64,000 nucleotides of DNA, from the NCBI GenBank assembly GCA_009778655.1, contig WRFZ01000181.1, positions 1-64,000 on the forward strand, in the 5' to 3' direction. Origin of the DNA: Candidatus Azobacteroides sp. (GTDB lineage: Bacteria > Bacteroidota > Bacteroidia > Bacteroidales > Azobacteroidaceae). Positions 21,625-33,000 of this stretch are shown one piece after another. Position 1 is the stretch's first letter. The number at the start of each line of letters is the position of its first letter. A program made the translations under genes and the position numbers. Under the pieces are notes generated by a model. The model searched no databases. It saw only the letters and a list, made by a program, of their open reading frames with translations, and was not told the origin of the DNA.

Positions 21625-23634
21625 TTATATTTTAGTTACGATTCGTTCCCCCCGATAAGGAGCGATACGCTGTTTCTTTTTGTTCAAATCGGATAATTCT
21701 CTTAACAAAGAATCGCTTTGCTCTGCATCGCCGGTTCTTTCCGACTCTTGCATTCGGCGATTGATTTCATCAATTCTGTTTTGTAATTGCGCATCTTTGT
21801 AATCAATAACCGCACGCGGAACCAAATCGAACAGTTTTTCTTCTTCTGTCGGAATAATCTTGTATTTGGAATGAATTTTACTCTCAATGTATTTATCGGT
21901 GGATAAATCGGCGGCTATTTTACTGATTTCCGGATCAATATGGTTTCGAAAATGGGTTTCCGCCCGAAATCCTTCCTCTTTGTATTTTTGGTAGGTTTCT
22001 TCCAGAATTTTCCGGTAAATCGGATGCGAAAATTTCAAATCGTCGCGTTCCAATTCTTCGACAATGTATTCAATGACATAAATCGGATCTTCTTTCTCTG
22101 TTTCTTTCTTCGTTTGACAGGTTATTTTTTCGTATTCGTGCTTGGCTTTTGCCATATCCACTTCTCCGTAACGAATCACATAATACAAGATGTTTTTTTC
22201 GTTATCATCCAATATCCGGTTTTTTGTGAAATCAAAAACAGCTTCGCTTTCCGGCATTTCTTGTGAAATCGGTTCCGGTTGTTCCGTCGGTTGTTCCGGA
22301 TCGGGATACAATGTTTTTTTCTTTCGGACGAAAAGTTCCTGCCGTTTTTTAACGATGGCGCGAACCAAAGTTCCTTCGTCCACACCGGTTAAGAGACTGC
22401 ATTCTTTGATATATACCAATCGTATGATTTCTTCCGGAATAATAGCGATGGTGTTGACAATTTCGGTAATCGTTTGCGCTTTTTTGACGGGGTCATTACC
22501 GGCTTCTTCCATTAACAATCCGGCTTTGAAGCGAACAAAATCGTTTTCATTGTCTTGGATAAATTGGTGAAACAACGACGCGTTTTGTTTACGTGCGAAC
22601 GAATCGGGATCTTCTCCTTCGGGCAGTAAAACGATTTTGATATTCAATCCGGCTTCCAATAACAAATCAATTCCCCGCAATGCCGCTTTGATTCCGGCGG
22701 TATCTCCGTCGTACAACACGGTAACATTATTGGTCAAGCGATGAATCAACCGGATTTGTCCATCCGTTAATGCGGTTCCCGATGAGGCGACCACATTTTC
22801 AATCCCGGCTTGGTGCATGGAAATCACATCGGTATAACCTTCCACCAGAAAACACCGATCTTGTTTGACAATTGCTTGACGGGCAAAATAAATGCCGTAC
22901 AACTCATTACTTTTGTGATAAATTTCGCTTTCGGGCGAATTGATATATTTGGCTGTTTTTTCGTTTTTTAGGATACGTCCGCCGAATGCGACGATTTTTC
23001 CCGATAAGGTATGTACGGGAAACATCACCCGGCCGCGGAAACGATCAATAGCGGACGAGTTCTCGCCGATAATGGTCAATCCTGTTTTTTCCAAATAAGT
23101 TGAGTTATAACCCGATTTTATTGCTTGTCGCGTAAAAGCGTCTTTTTCCTCTAAGGAATATCCCAATTGAAATTTTTTGATAATATCGTCCCGAAAACCC
23201 CTTTCATGAAAATACGAAAGTCCGACCGTTTTTCCTTCCGGATGCTCAAATAAGTTTGAAGTAAATGTTTTTTGAGCGTAAGCATTGAGGATAAACATAC
23301 TTTCCCGGTCGCCCTGCATTTGCTTTTGCTCATCGGTCAGTTCGGTTTCTTTCACTTCGATGCCGTATTTTTTAGCTAAATACTTCAATGCATCAACGTA
23401 AGAAAGCTGTTCGTGCTTCATGATGAAATGCACCGGCGTTCCGCCTTCGCCGCAAGCAAAGCATTTACAGATATTTTTTGCCGGCGAAACGTAAAAAGAA
23501 GGCGTTTTATCGTCGTGGAACGGACATAGCCCCACATAATTAACTCCTCGCTTACGAAGAGTTATAAAGTCGGAAACCACTTGTTCGATTTGTGCCGCCG
23601 ACTGAATCCTTTCTATGGTCAATTGATCAATCAT
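21625..23634 (-). CDS. dnaG: DNA primase
   Basis: Zinc finger CPFHDDKTPSFYVSPAKNICKCFACGEGG; toprim VEGYTDVISMHQAG. Confidence 0.95.
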   Translation of the reverse strand: MIDQLTIERIQSAAQIEQVVSDFITLRKRGVNYVGLCPFHDDKTPSFYVSPAKNICKCFACGEGGTPVHFIMKHEQLSYVDALKYLAKKYGIEVKETELTDEQKQMQGDRESMFILNAYAQKTFTSNLFEHPEGKTVGLSYFHERGFRDDIIKKFQLGYSLEEKDAFTRQAIKSGYNSTYLEKTGLTIIGENSSAIDRFRGRVMFPVHTLSGKIVAFGGRILKNEKTAKYINSPESEIYHKSNELYGIYFARQAIVKQDRCFLVEGYTDVISMHQAGIENVVASSGTALTDGQIRLIHRLTNNVTVLYDGDTAGIKAALRGIDLLLEAGLNIKIVLLPEGEDPDSFARKQNASLFHQFIQDNENDFVRFKAGLLMEEAGNDPVKKAQTITEIVNTIAIIPEEIIRLVYIKECSLLTGVDEGTLVRAIVKKRQELFVRKKKTLYPDPEQPTEQPEPISQEMPESEAVFDFTKNRILDDNEKNILYYVIRYGEVDMAKAKHEYEKITCQTKKETEKEDPIYVIEYIVEELERDDLKFSHPIYRKILEETYQKYKEEGFRAETHFRNHIDPEISKIAADLSTDKYIESKIHSKYKIIPTEEEKLFDLVPRAVIDYKDAQLQNRIDEINRRMQESERTGDAEQSDSLLRELSDLNKKKQRIAPYRGERIVTKI

Positions 23635-23754
23635 CCTTTTGCAAAGATAATTCATTTAAAAATAATTTTCTTTTATTTCGGATGAAAATTTTTCGTACTT
23701 TTGCCGGCGAACCCGGTCCGTGACGAATGATGAGCGACAAGTCACAGGTTCACA

Positions 23755-25242
23755 ATGGAAACGATGAAACGGATGAAACAAATATGTGTTTTTTTATTTT
23801 TCTGTATAAGTCAATTATTGCCGGCGCAACCGAAAACGGAAATACGAGCGGTCTGGCTGACGGTTAATTACGGATTGGATTGGCCGAGGAAACCGTTTCA
23901 AAATGAAAAAGATATTGAACGACAAAAAGACGAGTTAAATCGGATTTTGGATCAATTACAAGAGATCCATATCAATATGGTTTTTTTTCAAACCCGGATA
24001 CGGGGCGATGTTATTTATCCTTCCGAGATAGAATCGCGCAGCGAATATGTCAAATCAGTTTACGCAACAGCGGATTATGATCCTTTGTCGTACGCAATTG
24101 AAGCCTGCCATCAACGGGGAATCGAGTGTCATGCTTGGTTTGTGGTTTATCCTTTGGGGTCGGAAGCGATGAACAAAAAATTTAACCGGACATTTTCGGC
24201 TTTCAATCGCAATCATCTTACGAAAACATTTAAAAAAGAGGTATATCTCGATCCGGGAAATCCGCAAACGGACGCTTATATCCTTTCGCTTATTAAAGAA
24301 ATTGTTTCAACTTACGACATTGACGGAATCCATTTGGATTATATTCGTTATCCGGAAGCTTCCGACGGATTTCCCGATAAAGATACGTATCGCTTGTACG
24401 GAGCGGGGAAAAACAAAGACGATTGGCGGAGAGAAAATATCAATCGCTTGGTTTACGCGATCTATGATACCGTTAAATCGTTAAAACCATGGGTGCAGGT
24501 AAGCAGTTCGGTGGTAGGAATGTACAAAGAAATTCAAGGTTGCGACCGACGGCATTGGACGGCGTATTCTTCTGTTTTTCAAGATCCGGTAGATTGGCTT
24601 TCCAAAGGAAAACATGATTTTATTGTTCCGATGAACTATTATTCCGGTAAACTTTTTTATCCCTTTGTACAAGATTGGGTATCCAAAAGCGGCGAGCGAT
24701 TCGTTGTTCCGGGTCTGGGCGCTTTTCAAATGGATCGAAAAGAATCCGGTTGGGACGCTTCGGTTCTTTACGATCAAGTAAACTTTTCACGGGAAGCAAA
24801 AACGCAAGGCAATGCTTTTTTCCGAGCGGCTTATATTTTGAATAATTCAAATCAATTCGGGGAGGGACTTCGTTCCCGTTTTTACAGGACGCCGGCCCTA
24901 TTGCCTCCTTTAACTTGGTTGAGCCGAACCGTTCCCGATACTCCGGTTTCTCTTTCGGCGTATGCTGTCGGTTCTTTTTTGCGATTGGAATGGGACAAAG
25001 CGCCGGGAGAAAGCAATCTGGCGGTTTTCTATAATCTGTATCGTTCCGAAACGTTTCCGATAGATACCCGGGATCCGGAAAACTTGGTTGCCGTTCGGTT
25101 AACGTCCCCTTATTTTCAATTGCCGATTGATAATCGCATTGAATCGGGCTATTATTATGCGATAACCGGTTTCGATCGCTATCATAATGAAAGCGCTTGT
25201 TCGAAACCGGTCTATTTTGTTACGGGGCCTTTTGAAAAATGA
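23755..25242 (+). CDS. GHL10/DUF187-like family glycoside hydrolase
   Basis: EIRAVWLTVNYGLDWPRK, DGIHLDYIRYP, WVQVSSSVVGMYKEI. Confidence 0.88.
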   Translation: METMKRMKQICVFLFFCISQLLPAQPKTEIRAVWLTVNYGLDWPRKPFQNEKDIERQKDELNRILDQLQEIHINMVFFQTRIRGDVIYPSEIESRSEYVKSVYATADYDPLSYAIEACHQRGIECHAWFVVYPLGSEAMNKKFNRTFSAFNRNHLTKTFKKEVYLDPGNPQTDAYILSLIKEIVSTYDIDGIHLDYIRYPEASDGFPDKDTYRLYGAGKNKDDWRRENINRLVYAIYDTVKSLKPWVQVSSSVVGMYKEIQGCDRRHWTAYSSVFQDPVDWLSKGKHDFIVPMNYYSGKLFYPFVQDWVSKSGERFVVPGLGAFQMDRKESGWDASVLYDQVNFSREAKTQGNAFFRAAYILNNSNQFGEGLRSRFYRTPALLPPLTWLSRTVPDTPVSLSAYAVGSFLRLEWDKAPGESNLAVFYNLYRSETFPIDTRDPENLVAVRLTSPYFQLPIDNRIESGYYYAITGFDRYHNESACSKPVYFVTGPFEK

Positions 25243-25293
25243 AACCCTGTCCTTGCGGACTTGATCCGCAATCTCTTGATAAATAAATTGTCG

Positions 25294-25704
25294 TCACTGC
25301 GTGAATTTGTCTCGGCCGCGGCTAAACCGACGACGGCGATAAAGAAGCTTCACGATAATCCAACCGGCGCAACAAACGATCAATACAACCCATCCGTCGC
25401 CCACCGGCGTCTGTTGTCCGATACCGCCTCCGGCGCCGGGGCGGACAATCGGATTATCGGCATCGGAAGCTCTGAAAAATCCGTCGTAGTCGTCGGAAGT
25501 TTCACCGAAGGAATTATTGGCATCATTTTCGAAGAATCCGTCGCAATCGTCGAAGATTTCATTGGGGGAATCGTTGTCGTCGCTTTCGAAAAACCCGCTA
25601 TGATGGTCGGAAGACTCCGGGTCCGATTGCGCCATGTTATTTTTGGCATAGCTTACCGTTGTTGCAGTAAATAAGCACGATATTATAATCAGTATTTTTT
25701 TCAT
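25294..25704 (-). CDS. Small GFF-repeat protein with PVGDG/CC C-terminal sorting-like tail (copy 1)
   Basis: Signal peptide, three GFF repeats, RPGAGGGIGQQTPVGDGWVVLIVCCAGWIIVKLLYRRRR; paralogs at 33783, 34571, 40683. Confidence 0.75.
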   Translation of the reverse strand: MKKILIIISCLFTATTVSYAKNNMAQSDPESSDHHSGFFESDDNDSPNEIFDDCDGFFENDANNSFGETSDDYDGFFRASDADNPIVRPGAGGGIGQQTPVGDGWVVLIVCCAGWIIVKLLYRRRRFSRGRDKFTQ

Positions 25705-25729
25705 AATTCATAATTCATAATTCATAATT
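25702..25729. repeat. Heptamer tract (CATAATT)x4 overlapping start codon of 25294..25704
   Basis: cataattcataattcataattcataatt. Confidence 0.95.
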
Positions 25730-28700
25730 AACCTTCACGCTCTTCACTTGATTCTTCGTTATCACCTTGATTATCAACGGTGAATGAGCTGACTTTTCGG
25801 GTAACAAATAATGCGTTGCCCCGGAAGCGCTTTCAAATATTTTCTTTCCTTGAAAATCATAAGCGATTACTTGAAGTACCGGATCGGAAAGAGAAGAAAT
25901 AACAAAAATCTCTTTCGAATTACCGTAAACATACAGATTATCTGAACTTGTAACGTTTGGAAGTGCAGTCATCGAAGTTCCGATCCGGAGTATGAACCGT
26001 CCGTTTAAAGTACCTTTTTTCGTATTATCAAAAGTGTAGGTACCGCTTGATTTTCCGGTCAAGTCCACCGTACGGCCTTCAAGCGCATCAATCAGTTCTA
26101 TTTTTGAGGCTTTGACATAATTGTCCATGCCGGTGAAAGTCAGTCGGATTTCTCCCGTTTGGTCGGTTTTGATACCTAACGGAATAACGGCCTCTCCGTC
26201 GTTGTTGATGAAATTAATATCCGTCGGCACATCGTCGGCCAACGAATAAACGGAAGGAACATAACCGTAGGGAGAGAATAATTTTTCCACATCTTCTCCG
26301 CGGACATAACCGTTGCCGGCTTTATCTCTGTATCCGATTACCGCATAAGAAGCGGCGAATCGGTTTTCGGCTTTGATGCGCAAAATGTTTTTTTCAGCTT
26401 CGCCGCTCCGCAAGTTGAATGCGCTTCCGGAAGGACGAACGGTCGAAATTTTGGTCACATCGAATCGGGCGGCATTGCTTCCATTGTCTCCGTTGAAACT
26501 GTTCACTGTTTTCAGAAAGAAACCCTGCCCGGGCGCAACATAATCGGGATTAATCGTCGGATCGGTAGAAGTAAATGAATTATCCTGCAACGAATAAGAA
26601 ATAAAATCCGTACCGTTCCAGATCCGGTATTGCGGACAGACGGTGGCGGTATTATCGGAAATAAATGCGACCATGTCTATGGACGACATATAGGGATTGC
26701 CGACCAAAAATTCATCATCGCCATTCAATCCGGCGCCCGAATGATAAATGACTGACGGGAAACTCCATGCGGTATTGGAAAGAGTTTCCGGCGCAAACCG
26801 GTAATTCCCGTTGTCGGCTTCACGGGAAACGGATACGCTTGGTTCCAAGATCTTATTGAAATCCTCCGGATCAATCGTTCCGTCGTTAATGGGATAAAAC
26901 GTACTTTTCCCGTCGGCGGAATTATATATTTGCGTACGATGCGCATACAGCAGGGTTGAATCTTCAAAGAAAGGCAATTCGAGAATCCCGTTCGTTTCCT
27001 TGATACCGTAATTCAGACCGGCTCTTGTATTCGGCAGAAATTCCAAATCTCCCAAATCGGCGTAAGCTCCGGATTCTATACAACCCGTATTGTCGTTGGA
27101 CGAATTTCCGTATCCGTACATATAGAAAGCAAATCCGTCGGTGGGATTCGATGCCACCGGTTCGGTCAGGCTTGTATAAGTCGTGGTCCAGTTTCCGACA
27201 TTATAGTTTGTTCCGTCTTTTTCAACGGGTCCGAACTTCATGAGAAATGTGAGCGGGAATCCGCCGAAACTCAAATCGCCGGTAACGACCTTGCGCAACG
27301 GAGAAGAGAGCATGTACCAGCGTTCCCGTTCGATAGGCGTTGCCGAAACGGCGGCGGAATACAGCATTCGGTCTTCGGTATCCGTACTTTTGATAACCAA
27401 ATCTTTGTCGTCATTTTTTTGCTGCGCGGATTGCTTCAAATCGAAATTTAATTGTACGTGTGCTTTTTTATAAGTCAGCAGGTCGGGACGACCCAATTCG
27501 GCTCCTTGCATAAAATAGATGTCGTAACATTCCTCCGGGCTTGTCAGTATCGGGTAATATGTACTGTTGCCGGGGATAAAAACGGTATGACAGGACGTAG
27601 GAACCAAAGCCGGCGTCCAGTTGGAGGCGTTCTCCCAGTTATTCTTGTCATCGCCGCTGTTGGCTTCGGGCGTCCAGATAACGGGGCTTCCGCCTACGAA
27701 GAAATGAGTGGTATAGGTTATGTTGTTGGCTGACATCTCGGCGGTGTAATATCCGTCCGACAGGTCGTTTACATTGACGGTTTTCAGGTCGCGAGAATCC
27801 GGGATTTCCACTCCGTTCAGCGTCCAAACAATATTGTTCAGCGCATTCGGATCCCGACTGTCGGCGACGAAAGTGAAATCGGAAGTGTTGCAATAGGCTT
27901 TTCCGTCCACATCATAATAAACTTCATCGTTGACGGTGAAACTTGCCGTCAAATCACGGAATGCTGAACCTACGGTGTAGAAATATTTGGTATAGGACCC
28001 TTGTCCGTAAGCCAGCACAATCAAACCGTCTGGATTATCAATCAAAGCGGTCGTATTCAACCGAGACACGGGACCGGAGCTGGGGTGATTGCTCATACCG
28101 AAATAATACTGTCCGACAGAATAACCGCTGCCTCCGACATTACGTTCTATCCATTGAAATTGGGGGAAATTTTCTATCGGTTGAGCAGGGCCTCCGTCAA
28201 CGGAAATAGTCGTATTGTCCTCGCTTGCGGCAGGTACAATAACCGTGCAGAAATGATACATATCCTGATACACATACTTATTGTTAAAATCAAGCGGACT
28301 CATCAGTACATTGCGCGTCTTTTGTTCCAATGGGGGCAGCCACGCTATTGCGGGTTGCGAATTATCCCCGTGAACGTCGCTTGCCGTATGAATGCTGCAA
28401 ATACTCACCGGTTTATCCGAGGTGATATAACAAACTCTCATGCCCGGATTATTGTTGATATTATTCAGAAGGTTACTTATGTTTAGTGTGATATCTGCGT
28501 ATCCGTTCTCAGCGTTCGCAGCGATGGTATAGGTTTTCACCGAATTATCCGGGAATTTGACCGTAACGGTGGTATTCCTTTCTTTGGCAAATATCCGGAA
28601 AAAACCGGCATAGGGGTTACTCCCGGGACCGTCGCCGATAGCATTGGCCGGCGCAATGAATTTCGTTCCCCATTGGTTCGTCGGCGGCAATTGTTCTAAG

Positions 28701-29458
28701 TTATAATTATAAGAATCAAGCGGAGTTGAGGCTGAAGAACGAACGGTGGCTTGCGTATTGGTTTGAAAAAAAGCAATCGGTTTGTCGGATACAATATGCT
28801 CTCCCATCGTATTCGCACCACTAAAATAGTAGTGGTACATCTCCCCTGCCTGCAGAGTGAAATTAGCGATTACGGTGCCTGAAATTTGAACTCGAGTGCC
28901 GTCTTCTTTGGCAATCAGCAAAAATCCGTTGCAATTGTTTACGCCCCCGCCCCCTGTTACCCCGGAATTACTAAGCGGTGCAAGACCGATATTATAATAT
29001 TCCGTCCCCCAGCTTTCTACGGGCCAAACAAGCGAAGCTTCCACCGAAGCGCTAGCGCTGTTTATCGCGACCAAAGTGATCAGTTCGGTGGAGGTTACCC
29101 GGATGGATTTCTTCATCGTCGAGAGAGGGTCGCCATGAGTCAAAAGTCCCGAATAAGAAGCGGCCGCTTGCTGTGCCGTCAAAGTGTAATCTGTGATTTT
29201 CCCGCCTTCAACATGAAAAGTGGTATTAAGGGACGAGTTTTCAGTAAATGATAACGTTACGTCCGTATCCGCTTGACCGGTTATTCGCAATGTTAATACA
29301 ACATTATCGACGGTGGCATTGTCTTTATTTTTTCCGAATGCCACATAGAATTCGGTTCCCGAAGCGGCGAATTGAGCCGCTGCGTGCATCGCCATACAAA
29401 AAGAAAACAGTAATAAAAAGAATGATTTCCTAATCAATTTTTGTTTTTTCGGTGCCAT
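25715..29458 (-). CDS. Large secreted protein: IgGFc-binding-like N-terminus + shared C-terminal scaffold + T9SS-like C-terminal domain (copy A)
   Basis: ASGTEFYVAFGKN..., SWGTEYYNIGL; C-term DPVLQVIAYDFQGKKIFESASG...LIIKVITKNQVKSVKVNYEL; start MAPKKQ preferred. Confidence 0.75.
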   Translation of the reverse strand: MAPKKQKLIRKSFFLLLFSFCMAMHAAAQFAASGTEFYVAFGKNKDNATVDNVVLTLRITGQADTDVTLSFTENSSLNTTFHVEGGKITDYTLTAQQAAASYSGLLTHGDPLSTMKKSIRVTSTELITLVAINSASASVEASLVWPVESWGTEYYNIGLAPLSNSGVTGGGGVNNCNGFLLIAKEDGTRVQISGTVIANFTLQAGEMYHYYFSGANTMGEHIVSDKPIAFFQTNTQATVRSSASTPLDSYNYNLEQLPPTNQWGTKFIAPANAIGDGPGSNPYAGFFRIFAKERNTTVTVKFPDNSVKTYTIAANAENGYADITLNISNLLNNINNNPGMRVCYITSDKPVSICSIHTASDVHGDNSQPAIAWLPPLEQKTRNVLMSPLDFNNKYVYQDMYHFCTVIVPAASEDNTTISVDGGPAQPIENFPQFQWIERNVGGSGYSVGQYYFGMSNHPSSGPVSRLNTTALIDNPDGLIVLAYGQGSYTKYFYTVGSAFRDLTASFTVNDEVYYDVDGKAYCNTSDFTFVADSRDPNALNNIVWTLNGVEIPDSRDLKTVNVNDLSDGYYTAEMSANNITYTTHFFVGGSPVIWTPEANSGDDKNNWENASNWTPALVPTSCHTVFIPGNSTYYPILTSPEECYDIYFMQGAELGRPDLLTYKKAHVQLNFDLKQSAQQKNDDKDLVIKSTDTEDRMLYSAAVSATPIERERWYMLSSPLRKVVTGDLSFGGFPLTFLMKFGPVEKDGTNYNVGNWTTTYTSLTEPVASNPTDGFAFYMYGYGNSSNDNTGCIESGAYADLGDLEFLPNTRAGLNYGIKETNGILELPFFEDSTLLYAHRTQIYNSADGKSTFYPINDGTIDPEDFNKILEPSVSVSREADNGNYRFAPETLSNTAWSFPSVIYHSGAGLNGDDEFLVGNPYMSSIDMVAFISDNTATVCPQYRIWNGTDFISYSLQDNSFTSTDPTINPDYVAPGQGFFLKTVNSFNGDNGSNAARFDVTKISTVRPSGSAFNLRSGEAEKNILRIKAENRFAASYAVIGYRDKAGNGYVRGEDVEKLFSPYGYVPSVYSLADDVPTDINFINNDGEAVIPLGIKTDQTGEIRLTFTGMDNYVKASKIELIDALEGRTVDLTGKSSGTYTFDNTKKGTLNGRFILRIGTSMTALPNVTSSDNLYVYGNSKEIFVISSLSDPVLQVIAYDFQGKKIFESASGATHYLLPEKSAHSPLIIKVITKNQVKSVKVNYEL

Positions 29459-29904
29459 AATTTTTTGCCTTTTAATTATCATAAATATGTTTATTTTGTT
29501 GATATATTGTCTAATTCATGCAGAGAAATAAAAACCCGGCAATAAATGTTGCACAAATTTACATGAAGAAATATAAATAAAAAAGATAAAAACAAGAAAA
29601 CAAATGCAAATCGTTACAAAATACGAAAAAAAATATATCTGTTTTTGGCGAAATCGTATCTGTATAATTAAATTTATCTATATAAGATATTTTGTATTGT
29701 ATTTGTCCGGCCTATGCTTATTTGTTCGCCTCTTGTTTGTATCTTAATGTTTTCGTGTTTAAAAAACAATTTAAAATCAACAATATGACAGAAACCAACC
29801 GGCCGAGCGATTGCCTTTCGTTTTCCATGACTTTTTAAATCGTATTTATATAATTTGTAAATTATTTAAATATAGAAAGTTAAAGATTATTTGATATATA
29901 AAAA

Positions 29905-29935
29905 AGGATGTATCAAAAACCGATACATCCTCTTG
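29905..29935. terminator. Intrinsic terminator hairpin
   Basis: AAAAAAGGATGTATCAAAAACCGATACATCCTCTT stem GGATGTATC/GATACATCC. Confidence 0.75.
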
Positions 29936-29974
29936 ATAGTCACATTTGGGCTGTCGCTACACCCGCAATGACAT

Positions 29975-30023
29975 CATAATTCATAATTCATAATTCATAA
30001 TTTATAATTCATAATTAATAATT
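29975..30023. repeat. Heptamer tract (CATAATT and variants, 7 units)
   Basis: cataattcataattcataattcataatttataattcataattaataatt. Confidence 0.9.
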
Positions 30024-33000
30024 AATCTTCGCCGTCTTCGCTTGATTTTTTGTTATCACTTTAATTATCAGCGACGAATGAGCGATATTTTCCTGTAACG
30101 GATAATATTGCGCGCCGGAAGCGCTTTCAAACACTTTCCGTCCTTGAAAATCATAGACGATCACTTGAAGTACCGGATCGGAGGGAGAAGAAATAACAAA
30201 AATCCCTTTCGAATCACCGTAAATTTTCAGATTATCCGAACCGGCAATGTTCGGAAGTCCGGTCATCGAAGTTCCGATCCGGAGTAAAAACCGTCCGTTT
30301 TGAATCCCTTTTTTCGTATTATCAAACGAGTAGGTTTCGCTTGATTTTCCGGTCAGGTCAATCGTTCGGCCTTCAAGTGCGTCAATCAGTTCTATTTTTG
30401 AGGCTTTGGTATAATTATTCATACCGGTGAATGTCAGCTTGATTTTTCCCGTATATTCGGTTTTGATACCCAAAGGAATGATGATTTCTCCGGCGCCGTT
30501 AATGAAATTGATGGCCACCGGCACATCGTCGGCCAACGAATATACGGAAGGAACATAATTGTAGGGCGAGAATAATTTTTGGACATCTTCCCCTCGGACA
30601 TAACCGTTGCTTGCCCCTTCTTTATATCCGATTGCCGCATGCGAAGCGGCGAATTGATTTTCGGCTTTGATACGCAAGATATTTTCTCCTCTCGTTTCTT
30701 GATCGCTTCTCAGATTGAATGAAGAACCGGCCGGCCGAACGGTTGAAATCGTTTCGACATTAAAGCTGACATTTCCCGTTCCCTTGTATTTCAAGAAAAA
30801 TCCTTGAAACGGAGCCGTATAACGCATGTCGCTTCCGTCGCTCGAAATGATTTTGCCGGTTTGCTTATTGTATTTGCATGTAATGAAATCACTTATCTTT
30901 CCGTTCCAGATACGAAACGAAGGGTCAACGGAAGAGACGTTATCTTCCAAAAATCGAACCATATCAATGGATGACATATACGGATTTCCCGCCAGAAATT
31001 CGTCTCCATCTTTCAAATTGTTTACCGGGTGATGAATAATCTTTTGGAATTTTCGGCTGCCGGCCTCGTCTTTTTCCGGAGCGAAACGATAATTACCGTT
31101 GTCGGCTTTACGGGTTACCGATACGTTTGTTTCCATGAGTTTATTGAAATCCGCCGAATTATTCTTTCCGTCGTTAACGCTATAAAATACACTTGTGTTG
31201 GACGCGGGATTATATACCTGCGTGCGATGAGAATACAGCAGGGTCGAATCTTTAAAGAAAGGCAATTCGAGAATACCGTTCGTTTCTTTTATACCGTAGT
31301 CTTTTCCGCTCCGGTTCGGAAAGTAATTCGACTCGTTCAGTCGGCCGAAAGAACCGGATTCTTCACAGCCGGTATTGTTGCCGTTTATTCCGTATCCGTA
31401 CATGTAGAAAGCAAATCCGTCGGTAGGATTTGTTGTTACCGGTTCGATTAAACTTGTGTAAGTAGTGGTCCATTTTCCGACGCTATAATTTGTCCCGTCT
31501 TTTTCAACGGGGCCGAACTTCATGAGGAATGTGAGCGGAAAACCGCCGAAGCTCAAATCTCCGGTAACAACGCCTTGCAGCGGAGAAGAAAGCATGTGCC
31601 AGCGTTCCCGGCTTAACGGACCGGCCGAAGCGTCGGCGGAAAATCGCATTCGATCCCATGTATTCGTACCTTTGAGAATAAGGTCTTTGTCATTCTTTTT
31701 TTGCTGTGCGGATTGTTTCAAATCGAAATTTAATTGTACGTGCGCTTTTTTATAAGCCAGCAGGTCGGGACGACCCAATTCGGCGCCGTGTATGAAATAA
31801 ATATCGTGACAGGCGACTTGACCGGTCAGTTTCGGGTAATGCGTGCTGTTACCCGGAATATAAACGGTATGACAGGACGTGGGAACCAAAGCCGGCGTCC
31901 AGTTGGCTCTTATATTCCAATTCTGTTTTTGTTCATTCGTACCGCCGGTATTGGCTTCGGGCGTCCAGATGACGGGACTTCCGCCTACGTAGAAATGGGT
32001 CGTATAGGTCTTATTACGAACAAGCATCTCGACGGTGTAATGTCCGTCCGGTAAGTCGTTTGCCTTAGCGGTGATTTTATTGCGGGAACCCGGTATTTCC
32101 GTCCCGTTTAATTTCCAGACAATACGGGTCAGCGTATCCGGATCGGCTTTGAAAATGAAATCGGAAGTGTTGCAATAAGCCTTTCCGTCCATATCGTAAT
32201 AAGCGTCACCGTTGACGGTGAAACTTGCCTCCAAATCTCGGAATGCGGAACCGGCATTGTAGAAATATTTGGTATAGCCCCCATGTCCGTAAACCAACAT
32301 AATCAAACCGTCGGGATTATCAATTAAGACCGTTGTGTTTAACTTACAGTTTGAACCGCAACCGGACTTATTGCTTGCACCTAAATAATACCGTCCGACA
32401 GAATAGCCGCTGCCTCCGATATTATTCGCTATCCATTGGAATTCGGGTAAATTTTGTATCGGCAGGACAGGGCCTCCGTTAATGGAAACGGTTGTATTCT
32501 CCTTGTTTGCGGTAGGCACAATAACCGTGCAGAAATGATGCATCTCCAGATACACATGCCTGCTGTTAAAATCAAGCGGACTCATCAGTACATTATGCGT
32601 CTTTTGTTCCAACGGAGGCAGCCACGCTATTGCCGGTTGCGAAAGCCAAGTACCGAGTTTTTTTTGCGTATGAATGCTGCAAATACCCACCGGTTTATTT
32701 GAGGTGATATAACAAGCATTGCTTGTGTTCTTCGGCTCGGTGTTGCCATTCAAGTTTTCTATATTGAGTATGATATCTGCATACCTATTAGCGGCGATGG
32801 TATAGGTTTTCACCAAGTTATTTGTGAATCTGACCGTAATGGTGGTATTTTCTTTGGCAAACACCCGGAAAAAACCGGCATAGTAGTCACTCTCGGTATC
32901 GTCGCCGGTATTATTGGCCGGCGCAATGAATTTCGTTCCCCATTGGTTCGTCGGTGGCAATTGTTCTAAGTTATAATTATTATAAGGAATTGGATTCGGG

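Noticed and set aside
25261-25674. 137-aa plus-strand ORF
   Set aside because: Antisense to the GFF small protein; lacks signal or family features and arises from codon bias of the repeats
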